Assembly: GCA_010909165.1 (NCBI GenBank)
Contig: MU008220.1
Location: forward strand, 159,764 to 223,763
Length of the DNA: 64,000 bases
Direction: 5' to 3'
DNA from: Anthoceros angustus
Taxonomy: Eukaryota; Streptophyta; Anthocerotopsida; Anthocerotales; Anthocerotaceae
The notes beneath the pieces were generated by a model. The model was not told the DNA's origin and made no database searches. It saw nothing but the letters and a program-made list of their open reading frames with translations. Position 1 is the first letter of the stretch; every line of letters begins with the position of its first letter. Below, in pieces: positions 48,590 to 60,881 of this stretch. A program made the position numbers and the translations under genes.

Positions 48590-49330
48590 GCACTTGCGTT
48601 TGCCTTGGAAGAAGCAAAATAACATGGTTGCCCACAATCGTGCCCTCCTTCTCCATTTGTCCATACTGAACAAGCGCCTCTTGGCCAAGCCCATGATTTG
48701 CATACCCAACTATCGGGGCCGTCCATGTCACGACATCCTTTACGCCTAACCTATCGAAACCGTGTGTGCCTCTTCCGATTCACCACGGTTTGCGTACATG
48801 TCCACCAGACGGTTGGCAATAAACAAGTTCGGTGGAATGTCACTGCAACATATCATGCCGCACTTTTACGCTGAATTCAGTCCACAAAGAAATGCACAAG
48901 CTTGAAGGGCTGCTACAAAGATGTGGGCATCCGCCTTCACACGAGCGACACATCGCATAGTAAAGTTGTATCGCCTCATTAGGCTCCCCATGTGTAGCAT
49001 GTGCGGAGATTATTGAAAACCACATGAAGGATTTGGTTTGCCCACCCTCCAGCCTACCTCCGGATACATACATCGCAAGATATGGTTCCCCAAGTATGTG
49101 ATTGACTCGTACCCAAGTTTGTTGTGAGATCATGAACGCGTCATCCCACAACCATGTCCTTCTTATCGCACAAAGTTTTAGCACGACATATAAGATGGGT
49201 GAGGAATAGAATAGTCTATCTACGATTTTGAGCTCCAACGGCCTCGATGGCTTTCCCTACTCACATAACGTCTGATGGTTACGGTGTCACGACTCCCATA
49301 TCCAATCCGGCACACCTGTGCTCGGGCTTT
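48590..49330 (-). pseudogene. PPR-repeat protein fragment (unit 4)
   Basis: The 132-residue frame 48840-49238 reads VVLKLCAIRRTWLWDDAFMI, SQQTWVRVNHIL, then FMWFSIISAHATHGEPNEAI and QLYYAMCR. This is the clearest view of the region upstream of the first repeat. VKVRHDML and MGLAKRR (a shifted GLGQEAL) follow. Confidence 0.75.
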
Positions 49331-50693
49331 GCTTAGAGCTCGACTTGGAAGGAGAAGCACAATGACCCACTGCATATTCAAAGAAACAAGCTTCTCATCC
49401 AACAAGTGGCTTGAACATGTTGTTTAACCCGAGGACCTCACGGACTCCTTGCAGAATGTCGGTGAGCGAGAGCTCCTCTTACCTCGCCTAGTTTCCCACG
49501 CACAAGAGGGGAGTCCTAGGAAGTGGTGATGGGAGGCGGTTACTTGGTGTGGTCACACCGAGAAGCGGTGGCGCTCAAGTCCGCTTCGAGTCCGAGTCCT
49601 ATCTATTCAAATAGGTAGGACTCAAGTCCTTGGTCTTTGGGGTTTGGGAAGAAAGCAGACTCAAGTCCTTGGTCTTGAGGTTTGAATGATGTTCCTTGGT
49701 CCTTGGGAAAGTAGCAAGTAGATAGAAGCCTATTTGAGTCCTTGGTCTTGAGTTGGAAGGATGTTCCTTGGTCCTTGGGAAAATGGTATGTAGATAGAAA
49801 CCTAGTCCTTGGTCTTGAGTTCGGAAGGATGTTCCTTGGTCCTTGGGAAAAGTAGCATGTAGATAGAAACCTATTTCGAGGAAGGCAACTTCCTTGAACC
49901 ATGGGAATTCCGTTTTCTAGATATTGCATGTAGGGCTATATATGCATGTTAGGTAGATGCAGGGGTAAAATTGGCCGACTCATCAAGGGCCGGTCGGGAC
50001 ATGTATACAATCTCGCTACTCCATGGGTGGAGTAGTGAGTTCAACCTAGGCCGAGTATACCGGTTGAAAATTTTATAGCAACTGCGAATCTAGGTAGGAA
50101 TCCTAGTGTACTTCCTTTTGGATTGCGATATGCAATTCCAATGGAGATACACTAGGACAATGATTAGCGACTACATATAAAGATTTGTAATACAATGATA
50201 TGCGAGTTCTTGCATATTAGCAAGACAAAGTCGCCTAATGAAATGGCCAATCCAGCGCCAAGAATGGCGCCTACGAGCTAATTTCTAATAGGCAATAGGT
50301 ATAGAGTTTCGATAGGCCTTCACTTGCGATAATCTACATAGTATGCGAGTGCTGAAAACCAATCTGAGAGGATTTCACGAAGCATGGTTAGTCGTAACAT
50401 CTGAAATGTAGAGGCATGTTGAAATGTTGAAATGTCAGCTGCACAGATCTGGAAGAGGTTGAAGGACCTGTATGCAGGACGAAATGTCATTAGTGTAATG
50501 GCAGCATTGAGGTGATTCCACTGAAAAACACATAGGAGTATTTAGATCCTTAGCTGCTAAGGTTGAAGGATCCTCTGGTGACCTTCTGAGTGAAGAGGAG
50601 CTCACACTTTGACTCCTCATCTCACTTCCAGAAATCTTGATCTCACTTCCTGAGCTCAAACACAGCATCCCAAACGCAAGCAAGGTTAGTCAG
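49331..50693. other. Block G (unit 4)
   Basis: Minisatellite at 49619-49873. At 50261-50280 it carries a short segment with the inverted pair gcgcc-aagaat-ggcgc where units 2 and 3 have the H-derived patch. No gene seen. Confidence 0.6.
49619..49873 (+). repeat. Minisatellite, about 70-bp period (unit 4)
   Basis: As in units 2 and 3. Confidence 0.85.
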
Positions 50694-50803
50694 CAACGGA
50701 GTATGTGCCTACACAAGAAAACCCTGCGGATATATTAACGAAAGCTCTTTCAAAAGAGCTGCACGAGAAGCATGTTAAGTGCAGGAATAGAGCTCGGCTC
50801 CAA
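50694..50803 (+). pseudogene. Ty1/copia RNase H remnant (unit 4)
   Basis: EYVPTQENPADILTKALSKE followed by LHEKHV, then the sequence diverges ('taagtgcagg'). Same partial element as 25643-25751. Confidence 0.8.
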
Positions 50804-51581
50804 CTAGAGGAAGAAGAGAGCACTTACCACGTTCGGCCAGAATGCTAGCGAGGCGATGAGCGATCATTCTCATCCTGCAAGAGTCGCCAACAACCACTTC
50901 ATTCATTCACAACTACTGCATTTGCAAGCTCAAAAGGAACAGTTGCAACCTCGGAAGAAGCAAAAACATCAAAACAAAAGGCGAGGTCGGCACTTGGGAA
51001 CCGCCACGGTTAGGCCAGAACTGAAGAAGGTAATCGACATCGAGACCTCCATCGCCGCCGAGCTTCCCAGGGCTAAACCCGTTCAAGTGCCCGCCATACT
51101 CCTCTTCACCTTCGTCCTCCCTCTTTGGCCAAACGGTGGGCCCATAAAGCCTCGTGGCCGTGATCGCCGCACTCTCTTTTGGTTTACTGCACAGTATACT
51201 TCACCAGGCCCAGTGTGTCTCTTGTTCCACCACTTGGGTGGCCACATCAGCATCACCAGGCGGTGGTGATAATTTCTCGCTCCTCAACGATAAGATGCCA
51301 ATTGTACATGGAGGCGGGGTGTGCATGATAATTTCTCGCTCCTCAACGATAAGATGCCAATTGTACATGGAGGCGGGCTGCATTCGACTAGGACCTTAGG
51401 AATCAACAAGACCCCGGTGATACTCGATGAACTGCTATGGGCCCTAAGATTGAGGCCCCATATGGAGTCTATAGGGACCATGGGCAATTATCTCTTCATG
51501 ATTATCATCAGCTACTATGACTATAGTCTTTGAACATGATTCATGTAACCGGTAACACGCAAAACAATTTGAAGATTAACC
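50804..51581. other. Block H (unit 4), with a 59-bp tandem duplication
   Basis: 'gataatttctcgctcctcaa' starts at 51268 and again at 51327. The duplicated piece ends in the variable 'ggaggcgggg' stretch. Otherwise as the other H blocks. Confidence 0.6.
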
Positions 51582-52215
51582 ATAATATTTTAGTATGATG
51601 ATGCTATTAAATAAGGATGAAATATTTAAAATAATATGTTATAAATTCATTCCAAGATATAACTTGCACGGATTCTACTTTAATTTGTATATGTTATTAA
51701 TTACCATGAGAAAAAGTCGTCACGTTTGTCTCCGGGAAAGACTTTGAGGTGTTCGAGTTTTGTTCGCCACAAATTTAAAGTCAAGAGCAAGGTCCTGCAA
51801 TACAATTAGGCCAAAATCATGCAAGTAAGGATAGGTAGATAGATAGATAGATAAATAAATAGAATATTTTACTACATTACGGTCTCGAACAAGGAAACTA
51901 ATGCGCCTCGCATGAGGAATATATGTATGTAAACAAGAATGCACATGTCGTCATTCATAAGGTAGAAATAAAAAAGAATGGAAAAATGGGAAGAGATCTT
52001 CACAGCAGTCGTGATTGGTCTACCCTTTTATTCAACCAACTTCGACTCTGTACTGTAGACTCTTTCTTTCATCTTGCTCAAGACTCTCGATAAGGTTTTC
52101 ATGAATCATTCATCTAGCTCGAGGCTTTCAATAAGTTATGCCACACGTTGTTCCCATAGATGTTATTTTTTAAAATACGAGATGGGAGATAAAAGGAAGA
52201 ACTTTTATGTAGACT
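51582..52215. repeat. Terminal AT-rich block with TAGA microsatellite (unit 4)
   Basis: Equivalent to 8818-9446; microsatellite at 51836-51863. Confidence 0.8.
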
Positions 52216-53090
52216 TGAAAAGTGAGATAGTAGACCCTCTAGAAAGAAATTCATGTCTTGCGTAAATAGGGAGAAGATATAAGACAATTTATTGACAAAT
52301 AACAAGCTAGGCTAGATAGATCAAAGAAGAAGAAAAAAGGTGGAGGAGGAGGAGAAGAAATGTTTTATAGTTCTATTGTTCTATACTTTATAGAAGTGAA
52401 GTTTAGATTAAATTTGGGTTTATATAACCTCAAACAGAGACAAAAACAAGATTCTAAAAAGTAGTCAAAACTTAAAATTCAATTGAAATATATATGGAAA
52501 GTGGAAAGAACTAAATAGAAAGAGATCCGCCTCATTACAATAGTAGTTGTTGAAATCTATTTCTTCTTTGTCACCCATGGAAATCCACTTAATGTCTATT
52601 TGTGAACTAGCGAGAGAGATACACCTGCGAGAGCTTAGAACCATTCAAGGAAGATATATGATTATATAAAATAATACAAATTCGCAGATTTTGGATAATA
52701 CATGAACTTAGAACTACTTAAGGTCTATATAATAACGGGAGACTTTATAAAGATGCAAAAGAAATATTTTATAGTTCTATATTTTATAGTAGTGAACTTT
52801 AGATTAAAATTGGGTTTATATAGACCCAAACAGGAGAGAAAGGGGTACATAAATAAAAGTGGTCAAAACTTGAAATTCAATTGAAAGACATATGGAAAGT
52901 GAAAAGAATCAAAGAGAAAGAGATCCGCCCTCATTACGATAGTAGTTGTTAAAATCTATTTCTTCTGTGTCACTCCATGGAAATCAACTCAATATCTATT
53001 CTTTCACCAGAAGAGAGAGAGATACACCTATGGACGAAGTTTAGAAGTATTAAAAGAAGATATAGAAAAACTAAATTTTTATTGAGGGCA
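52216..53090. repeat. AT-rich block (unit 5)
   Basis: Equivalent to 1-870; its second half retains 'cttctgtgtcactccatgg' as in unit 1. Confidence 0.8.
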
Positions 53091-53303
53091 AAACATTGCT
53101 GGAAAAAGCCCATCCAAAGAAAGGACAACCAAGGGGACCTAAGGATCGAGGTGAAAAGGAGCAACAAAGCTCCCTACCGTAGCTTCCATTGCGCCTACGA
53201 TGTCGTATGCGGAAGAGAAAACGCCCTACAAACTACGGAGGTTGAGGAGGATGCGCCGCCTAATGTCGCCGCTTTGTGGATGACCCGAGAGAGGGCTTGT
53301 TGA
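52977..53303 (+). pseudogene. P segment (unit 5)
   Basis: 108-residue frame close to that of 763-1095, with the same start and end but internal frame changes (KPIQRKDNQGDLRIEVKRSN; AYDVVCGRENALQTTEVEED). Confidence 0.4.
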
Positions 53304-53309
53304 AGAGCA

Positions 53310-54735
53310 ATTGAAACTCGTTGTCTAAAGAATGCCGTGAAATAAGTTAGAGAGGGACAGCGCTCCGTGCCTACGGGCATGATAAGCCTTAGCGCAGGAC
53401 TTGAGAAAAGTATCAAAGTCCCGAGCCAGCCATATGTTTCAAGGGTGAGCGGAATGAATTGGTGGCCCGCTTGCATCGCGCTATATTCCCGACTTTGATA
53501 GCCGCCGCTCACGCAGCCCAACCCTCGCATGGTTAGTGATAACCCGCAAGATGGAGTCGCGTGAAGGCTCGATTACCACCACATCCACCATCAAAACCGC
53601 TGTTGCCGCGGGGTACAAGTCACCGATTGACCAAGATGAAGAGTGTACCCCGCTCCCTCCAAAGGCTATGTAGGCACGCAAACGTGATATCACAGATGGT
53701 GTCATGGGTGGAAATGCGATGATCCCATGGGGGTAACGGCAAGGTGTATCCCGAGTCATCAAGGCGAGCCGCATTCGCAAGTAAGGAGAGAGGAAGCCAC
53801 GGCAGTGGAGCACCAAGCGGAAGCGCAGCAGAGAAGGTGGTTGGTGCGATGTGAAAGCCTTGTATACATGGATGAGCTAACCCGCACCTCGCCTCAGAGG
53901 AAGAGCAAAGCGCACTCTCGTGGACTTAATGGAGGGGTCCATGAGGACGGACTAGAAGGCCTTACAAAGTTGCTTCTCGCGGGGATGCTTACAACCCCGG
54001 CCACGGGCAACGGCAACGTGCGGATGAGATAACCAGGCGCCTAGCAAAAGAAGAGAAAAGTATACCAAAGGCCATCCGTGCATCCTCCGGCAGAGAAGTC
54101 CTCGCGATGTGGGAGAGGTCTTCCAGAGCCTCGGACGAGGAACCTCCAAATGAAGTCAAGAGAAGCAAAGGGACTCCCAAAACTGGTCGGGCTAGAGCAA
54201 TATTCTCCCTGCAGAGAATCGCAGTAGGGGTGATCTCGATGAGACCAGACCATACTTGGACAGCTTGACCTTCAAGCCCACCAAAGAAAGCTCATGTGAG
54301 AAGAGCTCAAGGCCTCCTTGACCTTGTCCCTCTAGAGGCTCGAGGATGTGAGAGTCATCTACCGTCAAGGAAGACATAGTCACATGCAGAGGAGGCAGCC
54401 TGGATAGGGCCCTGTGAGTGAGCGATTGCAAAGAGAGCACCTCCCGGAGGGGTCGCCCCACCGACACCTGTGACTCCAAGACAAAGATGGCAAATCCGAT
54501 GGTACGTTCTTGTCGATAGTAGAGATTGGAGGACCTCCGTAGAAGCTCCCGACAAAGGGTATAAGGCTCCCAAGACACCTCCAGTCCTTGAGTTCCTCAA
54601 GATATGACGCCTCTAGAGATAGTATTGAAGGCGTTTCTCCACGTCCACTTGTAAGACCACCCACTGGGTGGATATAGAGGCATGCCATCACTCCAAACAC
54701 CACGGACTCGCAACCCCTGTGAGCTCCAGAAGGAT
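53310..54735 (-). pseudogene. LINE segment (unit 5, first copy)
   Basis: TVDDSHILEPLEGQGQGGLE and LSLVGLKVKLSKYG (54192-54578); FIPLTLETYG and ALRLIMP (53195-53530). It breaks at 'cgtgcattgctatttttatt', where the sequence returns to the end of the AT-rich block and a second P. Confidence 0.8.
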
Positions 54736-54954
54736 GGCCGTGCATTGCTATTTTTATTGAGGCAAAACATTGTGGAAAAAGCCCATCCAAAGAAAGGACA
54801 ACCAAGGGGACCTAAGGATCGAGGTGAAAAGGAGCAACAAAGCTCCCTAAAGCTTGATTGCGCCGATGTCGTGCGGAAGAGAAAACGCCCTACAAACTAC
54901 GGAGGTTGAGGAGGATGCGCCGCCTAATGTCGCCGCTTTGTGGATGAGCCAGAG

Positions 54955-56395
54955 AGGGCTTGTTGAAGAGCAATTGAAACTCGTTGTCTAAAGAATGCCG
55001 TGAAATAAGTTAGAGAGGGACCCCACTCCGTGCCTGGGCATGATAAGCCTTAGCGCAGGACTTGAGAAAAGTATCAAAGTCCCGAGCCAGCCCATATGTT
55101 TCAAGGGTGAGCGGAATGAATTGGTGGCCCGCTTGCATCGCGCTATATTCCCGACTTTGATAGCCGCCGCTCACGCAGCCCAACCTGCATGGTTAGTGAT
55201 AACCCGTGCGATGATGGAGTCGCGTGAAGGCTCGATTACCACCACATCCACCATCAAAACCGGTTGCGCGCGGACGGTACAAGTCACCGATTGACCAAAG
55301 ATGAAGAGTGTACCCCGCCTCCTCCAGCTATGTAGGCACGCAAACGTGATATCACAGATGGTGTCATGGGTGGAAATGCACGATGGGGGGTAACGAGCAA
55401 GGTGTATCCCGAGTCATCAAGGCGAGCCGCATTCGCAAGTAAGGAGAGAGGAAGCCACGCACGGAGCAGGCCAAGGCAGGCGCAGAGAGAAGGTGGTTGG
55501 TGCGATGTGAAAGCCTTGTATACATGGATGAGCCAATAGCTGTGCACTGCGCCCTTCAGAGGAAGAGCAAAGCGCACTCTCGTGGACCTCGGAATGGAGG
55601 TCCATGAGGACGGACTAGAAGGCCTTACAAAGTTGCTTCTCAAGCGGGGATGCTTACAACCCCCCACGGGCAACGTGGATGAGATAACTGCGCCTAGCAA
55701 AAGAAGAGAAAAGTATACCAAAGGCCATCCGTGCATCCTCCGCAAAGAGAAGTCCTCGCGATGTGGGAGAGGTCTTCCAGAGCCTCGGACGAGGAACCTC
55801 CAAATGAAGTCAAGAGAAGGGACTCCCAAAATCCAGTCGGGGCTAGAGCAATATTCTCCCTGCAGAGAATCGCAGTAGGGGTGATCTCAGAGACCGACAC
55901 ATACTTGGACAGCTTGACCTTCAAGCCCACCAAAGAAAGCTCATGTGAGAAGAGCTCAAGGCCTCCTTGACCTTGTCCCTCTAGAGGCTCGAGGATGTGA
56001 GAGTCATCTACCGTCAAGGGAAGACATAGTCACATGCAGAGGAGGCAGCCTGGATAGGGCCCTGTGAGTGAGCGATTGCAAAGAGAGCACCTCCCAGGGT
56101 CGCCCCTACGATACACTGTGGACGACTCCAAGACAAAGATGGCAAATCCCGATGGTACGTTCTTGTCGATAGTAGAGATTGGAGGACCTCCGTAGAAGCT
56201 CGACAAAGGGTATAAGGCTCCCAAGACACCTCCAGTCCTTGAGTTCCTCAAGATATGACGCCTCTAGAGATAGTATTGAAGGCGTTTCTCCACGTCCACT
56301 TGTAAGACCACCCACTGGGTGGATATAGAGGCATGCCATCACTCCAAACACCACGGACCGCAACCCCTGTGAGCTCCTAGAAGGAGGCATTGCTG
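54955..56395 (-). pseudogene. LINE segment (unit 5, second copy)
   Basis: Preceded by P at 54745-54950. TVDDSHILEPLEGQGQGG again at 55694-56017, and RQER near the palm region. The C-terminal domain lies at 55040-55300 in broken frames. Confidence 0.8.
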
Positions 56396-56419
56396 CATTT
56401 ATTTAAAGCTCGCCTATGT

Positions 56420-57158
56420 TACCGAAGAGTACAAATGGTGGGAGCAGCCTGTGTTGATTAGGAGGAGATTGGTGTTATAGTGGACAACCATATCGGGCTG
56501 GTTCTCGCCCATGGAAGTGGTTTTCTAGGTTGGAGGTCGATGGCACGGTCGAGCCACTTCGTGTTCTCGATGAGGCTTTCGGAAGCAAAAGATATATGGA
56601 ACTTCCACAACGCCGATATGTATTTGGGGCATATAAAAACTTGTGCATGCAAGAAGAAGAAATGACGCCGCTTGAATGGCGATATTACTTGAGATCAAGA
56701 AAGGAATGTTCCTAGCGCCTTGCACTATAGACACTCATGTGCCATTTTGGATTAAAAAGATCATAGAAGTGAAGTTGGAATCATCGAAATCTCACTTCCT
56801 TGTTCGTTGGTATATGACCGAGCATACAAATGCTTATGAGGGGAGATATGTGGAGGAAATATATAATTCAAGGAAGTGGAACCCAACATGGCTTCAAGCT
56901 AGGGAACAAAGGAGTAAAACCTTCTATCCCAAAAATATTCAAGTCCATGAACGAAACGATAATCCTTTATTATGGATTTGTGTTGAATGCTCAAAGCATT
57001 TACATGTTGTTGACAAGAAAGCGATCGTGATAAGTTGAGTGAATTACGTGGTTCATACAAACCGCCTACTCAAAGTGCAGCTGATCATGAAGATAGTGAT
57101 GAAAATGGTGCTAACGACAAGCCCAGCCACAACGAAGGAGTGAACTCGAGATGAGTAA
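56420..57158 (+). pseudogene. Block C (unit 5)
   Basis: 120-residue frame 56676-57038 with MFLAPCTIDTHVPFWIKKII, SSKSHFLVRWYMTEHTNAYE and VEEIYNSRKWNPTWLQA. It shows that the residues before FWIKKIIEV are PCTIDTH-P. Confidence 0.6.
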
Positions 57159-58990
57159 ACTTGCTTGCATGGAGAAGGAATTGGGAGGAGGCAATGGTTG
57201 CCGATACTCGTATAAATGTAGGGATTCACTTCATCCAATTTAAATTATCGTCGCTTGTAGGAGCCTTTGTTATGGTATGTAAGCGGGTGAAAGCTTTTGT
57301 CCATTGCCATCGCTTTGCAATAAAACCATGTTTCCTTATACGTGTTTTTCAACACAACATTTAAATAATGTACGGGTTAGCCGATTAGCTGTCCCAAGAA
57401 TATGGAAAATGTGTTGGCCATAGCCGGACACTTGCCAAGGATGACAAATATATATGCATGTTACCGCAGCCACCCCAACCCTCTTGGATCGGTTGCTTGT
57501 GTTTGTTATGGTGCTTGTGGTACCGTGGGGGCGAATAGGGCAGCGTAAACCTCCGGACAAGACAAAGGCGGCACCTGACGCCCCGCCTCCACTAGCAGCC
57601 CGCCAAGTATACGCTTGCTTAAAACCCAAAGGCGAGATGACCTTAACCCCTTTGAAAACCCTAGACTTCAAAATGTATTTGCAGAAGACTTTGGTTTTGC
57701 GCCTAACCATACTTTCCCACATTTCGAGGCAACCGAGATAAGGGGATTGCTTTCCCGATGGTAAAGGTCAATGGTGGGTCTTACTTTGCCAAATCATATG
57801 GGTAAAGAATTGCGAACACCCTTCTACGGTGTACCCATGTTGAAAAAGTGGGGCAAGGTGAATGGGACACCTTTTTTGTAGTACTTTCACTAAAAGGTGA
57901 TATCCGACGATTTAAGACCCATGTGGTTAACCCCTTTGGCACATGTTTAAGACAAACCTCATCATGTATATTCCCCTTGAAGGTTTACGGTGTTGGGGGC
58001 TCTTGTAGGACCAACAAAAATCTCATGAACTCTAGGTGTAGCTCGTCCACAAACTCCTCCGCCTTGTTGCTCCACATTTTCGTCTTGGCTTGGGGCGGGG
58101 TTGTGCATTTTGAGCCTTCTTTCCGCTGCGCCGAGCCATGGTACCACAACCACAAAGGAGAGAAAGGAGAAGATGGAAAAGAGCAACTCGTTTGGAGCGC
58201 AAGCTTGGCACTGGCAGACAAATCAAGAGAGCAAAAGAGCTTAAGGTTGCATGGCGATGGTGGAGAGGAGAGGTGCACACAAATAGAAAGATGCCCAAGA
58301 TGAGAATTGAGGGGTCGTTCTTATGCCTCGCATGATGTTGTCCTTGCCACCGTGCCTTAATTGTCGGCCTTTAGGCTGGGCAGACACCACGTCCCCTACC
58401 GAATCGTGGCGAGCGTACGGCCGGGCCACTCTAATCCTTTTGCTTATTATGCAGTATACAAAGTGCCATATCATCCACTTTACTCCATCCTTTCCTCGCA
58501 CTGCAGCTTGCAGGGGCCACTTTGATTCTCAACCACCCAACCACCTTAACAAAAGGTGCAACTCAACGTGACTATTAAGGTGGCTTAGCAAAGTGGCCAA
58601 AGCAACGTGGTCTCTTCTCCGTCTTCCCGACTACCATCCTTCTCCATTTCATCCTCCTGACCTTTGATCCAATCCTCGCTTTTGGGGAATCTTGGCCGGC
58701 AATCCTTATTTTCCCATTCAAATCGCCTCAAAGAAAAGAAAATCACACACAACCGCCTTCCGGTTATTAACATCCAATGCGGTCTCCCACATACGCCTTC
58801 TCATTTGTTGGCATCCTCACCAACCTAGGCATAATACTTCTTCACGCCAACCATTCATCTGAATTGGTAACCACGCTCCATCCTATTGACATAATTGCAC
58901 ATAACCATTTTCAAATACCTCTAGGACGGTATATGATTCCATCCGTAGGTGCAACTTCCCCGAAAATGCATGAATCTGCTATCATACAAT
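57159..58990. other. Block D (unit 5)
   Basis: Equivalent to 3362-5180; no recognised gene. Confidence 0.5.
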
Positions 58991-59115
58991 AATGCGTGGT
59001 CACCCGGCCACTCTACTGCCTCCGCAACTGCTTGTCATGCATCCTCTTTCTTTGTGTTTGTACCATGCCCATTTGGATCCTAGCTTCCTCCATGGACGTC
59101 AAGGAGGGAGCTTAC
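58991..59115 (-). pseudogene. Edge of the TAF1-like block (unit 5)
   Basis: Only the TAF1 3'-side edge ('catgcatcctctttctttgt' to 'gagggagcttac') remains before the array ends. Confidence 0.5.
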
Positions 59116-60860
59116 CTGGCGATGTAACCTTGTCCCGGGACACCGTGAGGTCCACATTTACCCTCAATGTTGTAGTCTTGGGATTCGCTCCCAAGGAATG
59201 ATTTGTGCCAAGAGACGCTAACTTCTATAATTCTTGACCTTTACCTAAGTTAGGACTTTTCCTGCTATCCCTCCCCTCACTTATCTTTTCGTGTACTACT
59301 ACCTCCCAACTTGTCTAACTACCACGGATCTTTTCCACGACCTCAAAACTTATTCCACGAACTCAAAACTTATTCCACGACCTCCGTTCCCGAGCTACTA
59401 CCGCGGTGGCTCTCACCACTACCGGGTAGTTGCTACGACTACCGAGGCGGGTCCCACACCAAACCCTAGCGACTCATCTCTGGCGCACGGCGCCGCGGGT
59501 CCCTGTCACGGACGGCTACCGCTACTCCCAGATCAGGTTTTATTCTGCACCCCACACTCCGTACTCATACACACATCGATTCTTAGGGACCAACGTTCCC
59601 ACAGATCCCTCTCAATACACACACACACAGGCCGCCTTCACACAGTGGAAGGAATGATATTTCCTCTTGTGCTCACCTTCACGAACAGCACCGTTTTGGG
59701 ATCCTCTCTGATCTGCGCAATTTCCACTGTTAGTCGCTTAGTTAGTTCTCCTCCTCAACTTCTCCATACTGCCTTACACCTCGCATCGCGTACAGTGCTC
59801 AGCCACTCTTTCTTCTCCTCCTCGATTCACTTCTTCCACTTTTCTCTTTCTTTCGACACACCCTCAGGCTTTCATCCACACCCACCACATACACTCTTAA
59901 TTTGAACACGGGTAAGGAAGGGTAAGGAGGAAGATTCTAAGGCCACAGCAACGAGCAAGCTCTGCACCCGCCCGCGCCAATCCTCGATTTCCCCTCCCGT
60001 CGTGAGCACTCACTCACCTCCCCTCCGCCTCATGGAGCAAGCTCTCGACCACCCCTAGGAGGCGTCGCACACCCTACCTCTCGATCGGACGTCTCCAACC
60101 AGCCACAGTGGGGATCTCAACGAAATTATCCGCCAGGGGGCACTTCGCCCCTCTTATACATCAGTGCCATGCCCTGATTTTTAGGTCCCAAGATGGCTAT
60201 CATGAAGGGACGCACCCACAATTCGGAGCGATCTTAGGTCCAGCAAGATCCTAACCACATCTATCCTTAGGATGCTATCACCCTATCGCCTACGCTTCTG
60301 CGCGCCTCCTCGACTTGGCACTGGCCTTCCTCCATCGCTTCGCCACGAGCCCTCACCTTCCTGATCAGCGGGTTTTCCCACAATACTTCCACCTCACATC
60401 GCTGCTGGACGCCCTAATTTGAGGTGTACTCGCCTGGAGCTTAGCATCTTCCGCTTGCCGCCTATTGTCGAGGATTATTACGGTTCCTCTCCACCCAAGC
60501 TGACCTCCTCCTCACTTAACTCCTCCAAAGTCGCCTCCGCATAATGAGGCCAACCCCCACACTCGGGCACAAGCAGTGGTAGAAGTATGCACTTGAGTCC
60601 TCACTTGCGTGAGGTAGGCCCCGATCCCTCCTATTTCCACACGCACATGGACGGTGAGGTTAAGCACGTTCCCCATTCACATATAGACCAGAACATAAGT
60701 TTCCTCATCCATGTGCCGCAACATAATAGGACCTCCCTGCAGGCCGAGGTGCTTACCCTCCTCCCGTGGCTACCGGTTGCTTGGCCCATGTCCTCGAGGT
60801 GCCACGTCGCATCCCTGCCGCCTCCGCCTCCCGGCCGCGAGTTGGGCTCGCCAATGCCAC
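59116..60860. other. Sequence outside the array, C-rich, no recognised gene
   Basis: Not repeated in the window. The longest frame (59291-59905, + strand, 204 residues) is rich in S, T, H, P and L and arises from pyrimidine-rich sequence; no domain or start context supports it. Other overlapping frames at 60587-60899 are equally featureless. Confidence 0.6.
59331..59384 (+). repeat. Short tandem repeat, 20-bp period
   Basis: 'cctcaaaacttattccacga' repeats about 2.5 times with one change (cctc to actc). Confidence 0.8.
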
Positions 60861-60881
60861 CCTACTAGAAAAGGCAGCCTA

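Larger units (their letters stand above)
39415..52215. repeat. Composite array unit 4 (all blocks present, two LINE copies)
   Basis: About 12.8 kb. It contains all blocks and two nearly full LINE segments (40890-42355 and 42375-43850). The first ends just inside block C ('aaatggtgggagc') and returns to the LINE 3' end ('ttgttgaagagcaattg'). The second half of the AT-rich block is also duplicated (about 40040-40160 and 40440-40560). Private small tandem duplications occur in the TAF1-like block and in block H. Confidence 0.9.
52216..59115. repeat. Composite array unit 5, truncated at the array edge
   Basis: It carries the AT-rich block, P, two LINE copies, C, D and the first bases of the TAF1-like block. 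Identity with units 1, 3 and 4 continues through 'gagggagcttac' and stops at 59115, where the other units continue with 'atcg'. Everything to the right is unrelated to the array. Confidence 0.85.

Noticed and set aside
1-59115. Helitron capture of gene fragments
   Set aside because: Attractive because several gene pieces are captured, but no TC start, CTRR end with hairpin, or Rep/helicase sequence was found at unit or block borders.
59291-59905. 204-residue ORF, the longest outside the array
   Set aside because: Composition reflects pyrimidine-rich DNA, with no domain or context, so it is not called as a gene.
60862-60872. CACTA transposon terminus
   Set aside because: Only one end resembles the motif, and no inverted partner or transposase is present.
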